This document shows positions 11,268-19,328 of a DNA stretch of 40,588 nucleotides, piece after piece. Both the position numbers and the translations under genes were made by a program. Below the pieces are notes generated by a model that worked only from the letters and a program-made list of their open reading frames with translations, was not told where the DNA came from and made no database searches. Source of the stretch: Zygnema cylindricum (Eukaryota; Streptophyta; Zygnematophyceae; Zygnematales; Zygnemataceae); contig JBBHKE010002075.1 in NCBI GenBank assembly GCA_037447655.1, positions 129,001 through 169,588 on the forward strand, in the 5' to 3' direction. Numbering within the stretch: position 1 is the first letter of the stretch; each line of letters begins with the position of its first letter.

Positions 11268-11353
11268 TTTTTCAATATCTTATTTTTTTCGTTAATAATA
11301 ATAGATTCTAAAAGAATATCTTCTTGTATTTTATATATTAATAACAATATATT

Positions 11354-11581
11354 CTAATAATAAATAGGTGAAGATATTTCCAACCATCCAGGTCCTGGTT
11401 GACCTAAAGATATTAATTTTGATAACATATCATGTTTAGAAATGATTTCAGCAGAATCTCTATCGTCTATCAGATTTATTTCTAAATAAAATAATAAATT
11501 TTTATCTTTTAATAAATACTTAGCAGCAGTAACATTAAGTAAATAAATGTCATCTGTAAAACCATTAGAATTATTAGTCAT
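11354..11581 (-). CDS. Unknown 75-aa ORF in AT-rich insert
   Basis: ATG start, acidic product, with DDIYLLNVTAAKYLLKDKNL and a tail SLGQPGPGWLEISSP. No known motif. It lies 19 bases downstream of the ORF at 11,601-11,837 in the same direction, as in a compact gene array. Confidence 0.4.
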   Translation of the reverse strand: MTNNSNGFTDDIYLLNVTAAKYLLKDKNLLFYLEINLIDDRDSAEIISKHDMLSKLISLGQPGPGWLEISSPIYY

Positions 11582-11600
11582 TTTTTTATTTATCTATTGA

Positions 11601-11837
11601 TTAATTGTTTTTTATAAACAGAATAATAATGTTTTGCATTACACCCACTATAGTGGATATAATGAAAGTTATATAAACTAAAATATGTTCTTTGAAAAAA
11701 AAAAGGGCTACCTTTTTTTCACAATATCGACCTCCGTCCCACTTTCTATAATAGGGGTTAACCCCTACGTTCGAGATGGGACGGTAATACGGGTTAACCC
11801 CTACGTTCGAGATGGGACGGTTGCACATATTAAACAT
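11601..11837 (-). CDS. Possible small membrane protein with 12-aa repeats
   Basis: 78 codons. The N-terminal part is encoded by the 36-bp direct repeat and so reads RPISNVGVNPYY twice. The C-terminal part (HILVYITFIISTIVGVMQN) is a plausible membrane helix. The plus strand is also open across the repeat (11,685-11,873), so this may instead be non-coding promoter DNA. Confidence 0.25.
   Translation of the reverse strand: MFNMCNRPISNVGVNPYYRPISNVGVNPYYRKWDGGRYCEKKVALFFFKEHILVYITFIISTIVGVMQNIIILFIKNN
11734..11820. promoter_or_regulatory. Nested palindrome with 36-bp direct repeat between divergent ORFs
   Basis: CCGTCCCA (11,734-11,741) pairs with TGGGACGG (11,777-11,784), enclosing the perfect 12-bp palindrome GGGGTTAACCCC (11,754-11,765). 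A 30-bp block from 11,755 to 11,784 is repeated exactly at 11,791-11,820. It is the only GC-rich part of the insert and lies where transcription directions diverge. A bidirectional promoter or operator, or a replication signal, fits the position; this is inference. Confidence 0.5.
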
Positions 11838-11856
11838 TTAACTTATAAATTAACCT

Positions 11857-12087
11857 ATGAAAATAAATTATAACATACTTTGTTTTGAAAATGCAATGCC
11901 TCAATCTTTGATCAATGATCAAGATTTGTGTATTGGTTGGGATTCTGAATATGACTCTTGTAATAAATTAGTTAGTAGTCAATTTTATATTAAAAACATT
12001 TTTATTCATGATATAAATTCTTATTCTTATATGGAGGATTTATTAGCTGTTAGAGTATTTAAAATTTTTGGATGTCTTAATTTTTGA
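11857..12087 (+). CDS. Unknown 76-codon ORF in AT-rich insert
   Basis: First ORF to the right of the palindrome, starting MKINYNILCFENAMPQSL and ending at a TGA right after a T5 run. It has an acidic centre (DQDLCIGWDSEYDSCNK). The next frame opens across the same point, so the stop looks like the result of an indel. Not recognised. Confidence 0.4.
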   Translation: MKINYNILCFENAMPQSLINDQDLCIGWDSEYDSCNKLVSSQFYIKNIFIHDINSYSYMEDLLAVRVFKIFGCLNF

Positions 12088-12235
12088 CGATAAAAATATA
12101 GTTCCCGGTATTGATATTTGTAAAAGTTTTAGTAAAAGATTAATCTATATGCAAAATTTAGTTCTACCTTTTACTATTAAAAAATGTGTTTGCGTACTTT
12201 TTACAGTAACGCCGAAGTATCTGCTTTATTTCTAA
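12086..12235 (+). pseudogene. Continuation fragment in a shifted frame
   Basis: 49 codons starting DDKNIVPGIDICKSFSKRLI and ending at TAA 12,233-12,235. It has no start codon. The open frame then moves again at an A6 run near 12,180 into the ORF at 12,184. It is probably the middle of one interrupted gene running from 11,857 toward the gap. Confidence 0.35.
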
Positions 12236-12411
12236 CCTTAGATGATTTGAGAATTTTAAAAATAAATCAAAAAGATACTTTTAATAATAATATTAATAAA
12301 TATAATAATAAATCCAATAACTTGACATGCATAGATATTCTGGGTACAGTAAGATTATCTAATTATCATTATGAAATATCATATCAAGTAGATTCCCTCC
12401 CTCCCTCCCTC
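12184..12411 (+). CDS. Unknown ORF running into the assembly gap
   Basis: Begins MCLRTFYSNAEVSALFLTLD, has an Asn/Lys-rich middle, and is still open where it meets a CCCT tract and the run of N, so its end is unknown. The CCCT tract at 12,394-12,411 is unlike the rest of the insert and may mark the return to host DNA or an assembly join. Confidence 0.35.
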
Positions 12412-13088
12412 NNNNNNNNNNNNNNNNNNNNNNNNNNNNNNNNNNNNNNNNNNNNNNNNNNNNNNNNNNNNNNNNNNNNNNNNNNNNNNNNNNNNNNNNN
12501 NNNNNNNNNNNNNNNNNNNNNNNNNNNNNNNNNNNNNNNNNNNNNNNNNNNNNNNNNNNNNNNNNNNNNNNNNNNNNNNNNNNNNNNNNNNNNNNNNNNN
12601 NNNNNNNNNNNNNNNNNNNNNNNNNNNNNNNNNNNNNNNNNNNNNNNNNNNNNNNNNNNNNNNNNNNNNNNNNNNNNNNNNNNNNNNNNNNNNNNNNNNN
12701 NNNNNNNNNNNNNNNNNNNNNNNNNNNNNNNNNNNNNNNNNNNNNNNNNNNNNNNNNNNNNNNNNNNNNNNNNNNNNNNNNNNNNNNNNNNNNNNNNNNN
12801 NNNNNNNNNNNNNNNNNNNNNNNNNNNNNNNNNNNNNNNNNNNNNNNNNNNNNNNNNNNNNNNNNNNNNNNNNNNNNNNNNNNNNNNNNNNNNNNNNNNN
12901 NNNNNNNNNNNNNNNNNNNNNNNNNNNNNNNNNNNNNNNNNNNNNNNNNNNNNNNNNNNNNNNNNNNNNNNNNNNNNNNNNNNNNNNNNNNNNNNNNNNN
13001 NNNNNNNNNNNNNNNNNNNNNNNNNNNNNNNNNNNNNNNNNNNNNNNNNNNNNNNNNNNNNNNNNNNNNNNNNNNNNNNNNNNNNNNN
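12412..13088. other. Assembly gap
   Basis: 677 N characters, with pyrimidine microsatellite on both sides. The gap hides the right boundary of the AT-rich insert; its true size is unknown. Confidence 0.99.
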
Positions 13089-13095
13089 CCCGCTC

Positions 13096-13132
<37 letters not shown>

Positions 13133-13215
13133 CCTCCCTCCCTCTCTCCCTCTCTCTCTCTCCCTCCCTCTCTCCCTCCCTCCCTCCCTCCCTCCCTCCC
13201 TCTCTCTCTCTTCCT
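13089..13215. repeat. CT/CCCT microsatellite at gap edge
   Basis: About 120 bp of (CT)n and (CCCT)n directly after the gap, probably the cause of the assembly break. Confidence 0.9.
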
Positions 13216-15250
13216 CGATAGGTTTTCGGTTAGGTTGCTTAACAAAGGAGTGATCGACCATAGTGGGTTCCTTGGTGAAATTTATACAGTTGTGTTTTTG
13301 GCAACAGATTTTGCCGCTTCTTCTATTTTTGTAGGTGGAGCTATTTAAGTTGAGTCAAATTTTCTTATAATTGAGCCAATGCTTGCTAATAGCTTGGGCC
13401 ATTTATACTTGCTAGATAGGTAGATTTTTTGGCTTTCGGTTTTGTGGCCGTTTTAGACCATTTTATTATTTGGTCGTTTTGGCAAAGATGTGGTCAAATA
13501 TCTTTTTTTTTTTTTACCAAAGTTATTTCTTGTGCCCTTGTTGCACATATTCGTGTATGTTTCACTTTCGATGGATTTTCTTGCAATTAGAGAATTTGAT
13601 AATGGATATCTCACAACTGGAGCAAGTTATATTTCATATCTCTAAAAAACGATATTGTTGGCTATTGCAATACAGTAGACATTAGTTGACCATACAATAG
13701 ACATTATTATGGTTTTTGATAAAACCATACTTTGATCTATATTGTGACCACTATGCCTTGCCCCAATTTCCAACCACTTGCCATTTAGAAAATCCATGCT
13801 TCATTGAATGTTTGTGGCATTGAGGCGTATTTTTCACCATCAAATTCTACCGTTTGCCTCCCCTTTTAATCATTGGTCATTCTGGACTATATTTCCCCAC
13901 ATTGGTTCAAGGTTATTTACATGTGGTTAATGTAACACTCTCAATATTGTTGATTGTTCTCATATTTTGCATCAGTATGATGCTTTTGATTGTCCTAGGT
14001 TGTATGTGTTACTTATAAAAATTTAGTGATCAGTTACTAGATCTTCCAGTTCACTTGGAATGGTGTTTTCACGTCTCAAGATCGTTGTTATTAGTCAGTT
14101 TGGATTAATGTTCATTCTAACGTTGTGCCAATCGATTAGGTAAAGAGTGTGAGGTTTCTTCGTCATAGTTGTTGTGATATGTTTACCTTCCCCACAATTG
14201 AAATTGTTCACTTCCATAGGTGTCGTTTTGATTTTTCAATGTCCACCTTATTAAATTTAATTTAGGATCCAGCAAAATGGCAAGTTGTTCTTCAAGTGCA
14301 TGTCATTGCTAACATATCACCTATAGTACATTTGTTTGCTTGTTTGTGGCACTCGTCGGGGCAACTTTATGATTGATCGATGTTAACAAAATTCAGCCTC
14401 AAGGTATGGCGCTGGGGTGTGGCGTTTCTTTGTCAATACGCACAATTTAAATGGTAAATATAGCAAACGAGCGCTCAAATGAGACTATTGCAAAAGTTGA
14501 CAATTGTCTATTTTCTGCTTAAGGTTTGGGAAATATGGTTTGAGTTTTAGCCTCAAGCATTTGGCCCCAACCCGTACGAAACACAATAAGTAGCTTCTCC
14601 CGGGTTTTGTCATTACTGCGAAAGGTTGTGAAAGCTCAAAGGGACAACGCAATGTATTTTTGGGGTGTACCCGCTTTCGTAGAGGTTGGCCCATATTTTA
14701 ACTGAATGACGAAGACCTAGTGTCGTTGAGAATTTACATGATATTGGTGGCTCGCTTTTGTGTTATGAATTTTAAACCTGTTTACATGGACTCGTTTTGC
14801 TGAAGTACTAGGAGTGAGCCATCTTCCTTGTGATTCAAAAGAATTGATCCCATGTCCTCCCCTCAATTTCAATAGATGGCTAGAATGCGAGAGTTGCGGA
14901 TTTGAGAGTTGCTAACCGATTTGGATGGTTTCATAAATTTGGTGTTTGCCCATTCGTTGCAGAAAAAATAACCAACACGGAACATAACTAATATTTAGGA
15001 AAAAAAAATGCCTAAAAAATATTCAACACTAACCGCAATGAGCAATGTACCACCTCCTTCAATTTAGAGTTTGCACAAACGCTATACAAGAACGTTCATG
15101 CTAAAAACGTGATGAATTCATGTGGGAATTTCGAATGATGAAGTTTTAATGCGGAAATTGTTTACATAGGTTGATAGGAGAGCTTTTGCACGGAATCCTG
15201 CGTATATTTCGTGCGTCTTTCCACACGTCCACATTTTAGGATATAGAACT
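13216..15250. other. Unassigned region
   Basis: About 2 kb of moderate composition with no frame longer than 71 codons on either strand and no clear repeat. The minus frame at 14,485-14,694 (69 codons, basic) shows no recognisable motif. A decayed transposon is possible; I see nothing firm. Confidence 0.4.
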
Positions 15251-15553
15251 ATAGTTCAAAAGTAGGCGTTTTTATAATAGGCCTTTGGTCAACGCCTTTA
15301 TCGTAAGTTGTGTTTTGGGCTTTTTATGTGATCTTCTTAGATCGCTACTTTGATCAGCGACCGTCCGATCGTCCGAAGTTGACGGTGTAAATAATTTTTT
15401 TTGGTCCGAATGCTTTAATTGGTCCAATTTTTGGTCCAAATGTTTAATTGGTCCGAATAGGTCCGAAAACAATATGGGTCTTAAGGTCATATTTTATGTT
15501 TTGCACACAATAGGCATATTGTATGGGCCCACTTTCACCTACTTTTGAACTAT
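15251..15553. mobile_element. 303-bp inverted-repeat element (MITE-like)
   Basis: The ends are a perfect 16-bp inverted repeat: ATAGTTCAAAAGTAGG at 15,251-15,266 and its complement at 15,538-15,553. The interior has four GGTCCRA-type repeats and no ORF that looks like a transposase. TA dinucleotides at the ends are compatible with TA target duplication, but the left flank is itself palindromic (GAACTATAGTTC), so the exact edge is uncertain. Confidence 0.65.
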
Positions 15554-15688
15554 GCAAAGAACCTAAAGGAATTATGTGCGGAGCTACGGTGCTATCATCT
15601 TCAGCACATTGGCCTCATCGGTTCATGTACATCGGCAAAATGTGCTTCCCTGTATCGGTTACTTGAAAATGATGATCATAACCGGCAT

Positions 15689-16317
15689 CAGAGGTCGCAA
15701 AATTTAAAATTTTACATAACCGAAACCGACCGTTTTTTTTTTTTTTTTTAAATTTGAGTAACCGACCCTTGACCCGGTTATGTCACCTCCCAAAATTTTT
15801 AACCGTTAACCACCCGGCGTTTACGAAAATAAAAGTTAACGGAAACTTGATTTCTCGCAACTAACTATGCTTGCCCGTAACCGAAAAAGTACAAAGTTAA
15901 CTAATGTATAACGTTTGAATAAGCCAATAATTACGATTTGTTGCTTTACCTAAGATTTGCGAAATGAATAGTGTTTACTACCGTGTCAGATTTGCGACGC
16001 TTTGTCGCGTTCCTTAAGAATTGTGAAATGAATAGTGTACCACCGGTCAGATTTGCGACGCTAATCCTGATGTCACGCACTTCCACGATACCAAAGAGTA
16101 CCAATAACAATAATGTTGCATTGTATGGACAGTACAAAATTTTCTTTTTTTTTGTTTTTTTGTTAACTGACCGTAACCGACCATTTTTTTTTTCTGGTAA
16201 ATCAACCGACCGCAACCGCCCGGCCCTCAAAATTTGGCAACCGAATCCGTTCCGGATCCGGCGCGGGCGGTCAGTTAACGGTCGATCACGATTTCGGTTG
16301 ACCGTTTGCGACCTCCG
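15689..16317. mobile_element. Non-autonomous hAT-like element, 629 bp
   Basis: The left end CAGAGGTCGCAAA and right end TTTGCGACCTCCG form a 13-bp inverted repeat with one mismatch, and the CAGAG tip fits hAT elements. The flanking 8 bp are ACCGGCAT (15,681-15,688) and CCCGGCAT (16,318-16,325), seven of eight identical, the duplication length expected for hAT. The interior is rich in ACCGACCG-type motifs and codes for nothing recognisable, so a transposase from elsewhere must move it. Confidence 0.75.
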
Positions 16318-16534
16318 CCCGGCATTGTATCGCACTTTTATAGGTGGCTGAAAGCTACAGGTCGCAAAAGTCGAAATTTTAGATACACCGAAACTCGATT
16401 TCTCGCGACTACCCGTACCCGCTCGTACCCTAATAAGTACAAAATTGCTGGTACATCTCCCTTATACCTTCCACAGTTCCACGATACCAGTATAGAGTAC
16501 ATTGATGCTGAATAGAATGAAATGATGGACAGTA

Positions 16535-16712
16535 CACCGTGAATCCTTATTAGAGTTATGTACCTATATCGGCACCCCAATTTTTTGACATTGATACCTT
16601 AAATATAATAAGCTACACTATTTAAGGACGTGGACCATAATCTGCCACGTCTCCTGACACTAAATTAGAATGAATACTAATAATTTCTATACGTCAATAA
16701 CGATTCAAGGTC
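16535..16712. mobile_element. Short CACCGTGAATCG-family element, diverged copy
   Basis: Begins CACCGTGAATCCTTATTAG and ends near CGATTCAAGGT. The core ACTATTTAAGGACGTGGACC and CTGCCACGTCTCCTG is shared with the elements at 17,281, 17,452 and 17,667. No coding capacity. Confidence 0.65.
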
Positions 16713-16736
16713 TACTGTTCACCGCGAATCGTTGTT

Positions 16737-17273
16737 CACCGCGAATCGTTATTAGTGTCAAAGTCACTAATTTGGGTTCTTAAAATTTTGATTTTTTTCC
16801 TCAAATAGGATATATAATTTTAATTTTTCCTTGACGTTAATTAAGGTACTGTACAAAATAGCGTAAAGCCCGAAAGTACACTAAATTTAAATAGTGTGGA
16901 GTACGGTCAATGTCAGACCGTACATATCTGTACCTTTTTAAGTGAAAATTTACAAAAAATGATTTAAATCAAACCGGCACGCATAGGAACGTGCGCTCAA
17001 AAAAACGTGATTAGTCTGACACGTAAATTAGTATGGCATGTTCGGATTTTTTAGATTCGCGATGGCGTACGATTTCTAATATTTTGTACGAATACACATA
17101 ATAATGTATATAATTGTACGGCGAATATTCCATTTTTGCTGGTCCCAAATTAGCATAAACGCCAAAATTAGAATACACATTTTTTTTGAAAAATTCCAAA
17201 TTTTTAACAGCATCAATTACGGTAAATTTTCTTCAACACTATTAAACTTTGACACTAATAACGATTCGCGGTG
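16737..17273. mobile_element. 537-bp MITE of the CACCGCGAATCG family, copy A
   Basis: The two ends are perfect inverted repeats of 27 bp (16,737-16,763 and 17,247-17,273) with tip CACCGCGAATCGTTATTAG. The interior has no ORF and matches copies at 17,872-18,415 and 33,540-34,076 closely (for example TTGGGTTCTTAAAATTTTG and CAAGTGAAAATTT-like blocks). Confidence 0.85.
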
Positions 17274-17280
17274 TACTGTA

Positions 17281-17449
17281 CACCGTGAATCGTTATTAGC
17301 CTTATGTACGCTACCTTAAATATAATAAATGACACTATTTCAGGACGTGGACCATAATCTGCCACGTCTCTTGGCAGTAAATTAGAATGAATGACACTAA
17401 TTTTTTCTTTACACTAATAATTTCTATACGCTAATAACGATTCAAGGTG
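17281..17449. mobile_element. Short CACCGTGAATCG-family element, about 170 bp
   Basis: Starts CACCGTGAATCGTTATTAG and ends CGATTCAAGGTG. It is separated from the preceding 537-bp element by only TACTGTA. The core GGACGTGGACCATAATCTGC is shared with its neighbours. Confidence 0.7.
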
Positions 17450-17451
17450 TA

Positions 17452-17649
17452 CACCGCCAATCGCTATTAGAGTATATAACGCTAATACGGTGCCCCTAAA
17501 TTTTGACCCCAAAACCTGAAATAGAATTAATAACGCTATTTAAGGACGTGGACCATAATCTGCCACGTCTCAGGCACTAAATAAGAATCAATAACGCTAA
17601 TTATTTTTTGATGCTATTTAATCCTTGACTCTAATAGCGATTGGCGGTG
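17452..17649. mobile_element. Short element with perfect 22-bp terminal repeats
   Basis: The left end CACCGCCAATCGCTATTAG and the right end are exact complements over 22 bp, although the tip differs from the family consensus (GCCAATCG instead of GCGAATCG). It is separated from the previous element by TA alone. Confidence 0.75.
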
Positions 17650-17666
17650 TACTGTTCTGATCTGTA

Positions 17667-17864
17667 CACCTTGAATCGTCATTAGCGTATAGAAATTATT
17701 AGTGTAAAGAAAAAAATAGCATCATTCATTCTAATTTAGTGCCAGGAGACATGGCAGATTATGGTCCATGTCCTTAAATAGTGTTAATTAATCTATTAAG
17801 GTATCAATGTCAAAATTTTGGGGTGCCGAAATAGAGTACATAAGGCTAATAACGATTCACGGTG
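17667..17864. mobile_element. Short element, opposite orientation to its neighbours
   Basis: The same core as 17,281 and 17,452 appears here in reverse complement (GCAGATTATGGTCC), with ends CACCTTGAATCG and CGATTCACGGTG. The reversed orientation shows the cluster arose by separate insertions, not by tandem duplication. Confidence 0.75.
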
Positions 17865-17871
17865 TACTGTA

Positions 17872-18415
17872 CACCCCTCCGCGCATCGTTATTAGTGTCA
17901 AAGTCACTAATTTGGGTTCTTAAAATTTTGATTTTTTTCCTCAAATAGGATACATGATTTTATTTTTTCCTTGACGTTAATTGAGGTACCGTACAAAATA
18001 ACGTAAAGAACTAAACTTCAATAAGATCTAAATAGCGTGGTGTACGGTCGATGTGTGACCGTACATAAATGTACCTTTTCAAGTGAAAATTTTACAAAAA
18101 ATGAATTAAATCGGACGCGTACGCATAAGAACGTGCGCTATAAAATCGGGATTGGTCTGACACGTAAATTAGTATGACATGTACGGATATTTAAATTTCA
18201 CTACGGCGTACGATTTTTTATATTTTGTACGGATACATATAATAATGTATATAATCGTACAGAAAATTTTCCAATTTTGCTGTTCCAAATTAGCGTTAAC
18301 ACTGAAATTAGAATAAACCATTTTTTTTTAATTTTCAAATTCTTAATTAGCGTCAATGACGGTATATTTACTTACAGCACTATTTAAACTTTGACACTAA
18401 TAACGATGCGCGGTG
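17872..18415. mobile_element. 537-bp MITE family, copy B
   Basis: Same interior as copy A. The inverted repeats here read GCGCATCG on both sides in place of GCGAATCG, with a short CCCT insertion in the left tip. It is preceded by TACTGTA and followed by TAGTGG. Confidence 0.8.
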
Positions 18416-18420
18416 TAGTG

Positions 18421-18625
18421 GAACGAACATAGGAAACCTTCGATTATTCAGGTTTTTTGCGTACCCGGCCATGCTCGAATATGTGTTTTTTATTTTTTTG
18501 AATCGTCCGGCCGAACCTGGTAGGTCCCCAAAATTTGGCACCCGAATCGCTTCCGGATCCGACGCGGCAGGCTGGGTACGGATCGGATACGGATTGGGTA
18601 CGGATTCGGGTACCCGATTGCGACC
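18421..18625. repeat. GC-rich dispersed repeat, copy 1
   Basis: Contains GGGTACGGATTCGGGTACCC and GATTGCGACC. A reverse-complement relative lies at 33,117-33,308. Its GTCGCAA end resembles the hAT-like element tip at 15,689, but I find no target duplication. Confidence 0.6.
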
Positions 18626-18692
18626 GCTGCTGAAAGCGTCCACGCAGCATTCTGAATTCGAACGGTGAAATTTGGCCTAATCTTGTACGATG

Positions 18693-18904
18693 CACCGCGA
18701 ATCGCTATTAGCGTTAACAAATATTTAGTGTTGAATAATAATTAGTGCTAATTAAACTTACCTAAATTAGAATAATGAAAAAATTAGAATCATTTACTCT
18801 ATTTGATGTCATAGAGTCGAAATTTCGAGCGACCGAATTAGAGTAATTTACTCTAATTACGATTCGCGGTGTAGTGTGATTAACCCTAATAGCGATTCGC
18901 GGTG
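18693..18904. mobile_element. CACCGCGAATCG-family element with nested end
   Basis: The left end CACCGCGAATCGCTATTAG pairs with the right end over about 25 bp with one mismatch. A second right-hand tip (ATTACGATTCGCGGTG, ending 18,871) lies inside, so another element inserted into it and is partly lost. Confidence 0.65.
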
Positions 18905-19328
18905 TACTGTACTTTGATAAAGCATATCGTCTCCGATTCCTGTGTATCACTTTACCGATCCCTATGCGTCACTCAACCCGTCTACCGTTCAATCCTTGAG
19001 AAAACTCGCTGGTTATGCCACTTGTCTAGGCTTGATACTTTAATGTCGCACTTTTTCAGTTATGTCACGTCACGATTCCGGTTTCCGAGAGTGCCAGTTT
19101 TTTTCTAACTTGAACATTCATTCCTCTCTATTTATCTGTTTCTCAACCTCTTTCTCTCTCTCGCCCTCTTCTCCTCTCTCTCTCCCTCTTCTCTCCTCTC
19201 TCCCCCCCTCTCTCTCTCTCACACACACACAGACACCTCGACAAACTCCTCTCCAATCACCTAATATTTCATCACCTGAATTTCTGGCTATCCTCCGTAC
19301 CGTCCCTTTGTGACAGCCTCGGCGTGAC
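18905..19328. other. Promoter region of the DEG9-like gene
   Basis: About 420 bp between the transposon cluster and the start codon. A CT microsatellite at 19,149-19,229 probably lies in the promoter or 5' leader. No TATA box is clear. Confidence 0.5.

Larger units (their letters stand above)
10480..12411. mobile_element. AT-rich intronless insert of unknown, virus-like character
   Basis: At about 10,480 the base composition changes abruptly to roughly three-quarters A+T. From there to the gap, nearly all sequence is open in short frames: minus strand left of about 11,840, plus strand to the right. They diverge from a palindromic repeat at 11,734-11,820. There are no introns, spacers are short, and Asn/Lys/Ile/Tyr codons dominate, all unlike the flanking genes. 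Several frames are broken at runs of five or six A or T. I recognise no capsid, polymerase, integrase or ATPase motif. Possible identities are an integrated DNA virus or virophage-like element, organelle- or endosymbiont-derived DNA, or a chimeric contig. The left edge is joined in continuous sequence; the right edge is lost in the gap. Confidence 0.5.

Noticed and set aside
11755-11820. Resemblance to part of 5S rRNA (CCCATCTCGAAC...GGGGTTAA on the minus strand)
   Set aside because: Only about 25 bases match loosely, and the rest of a 5S rRNA is absent.
12359-13261. ORFs of about 290-345 codons across the gap
   Set aside because: They are created by translating N characters and flanking CT repeats.
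14485-14694. 69-codon basic minus ORF
   Set aside because: Short, no motif, no splice context.
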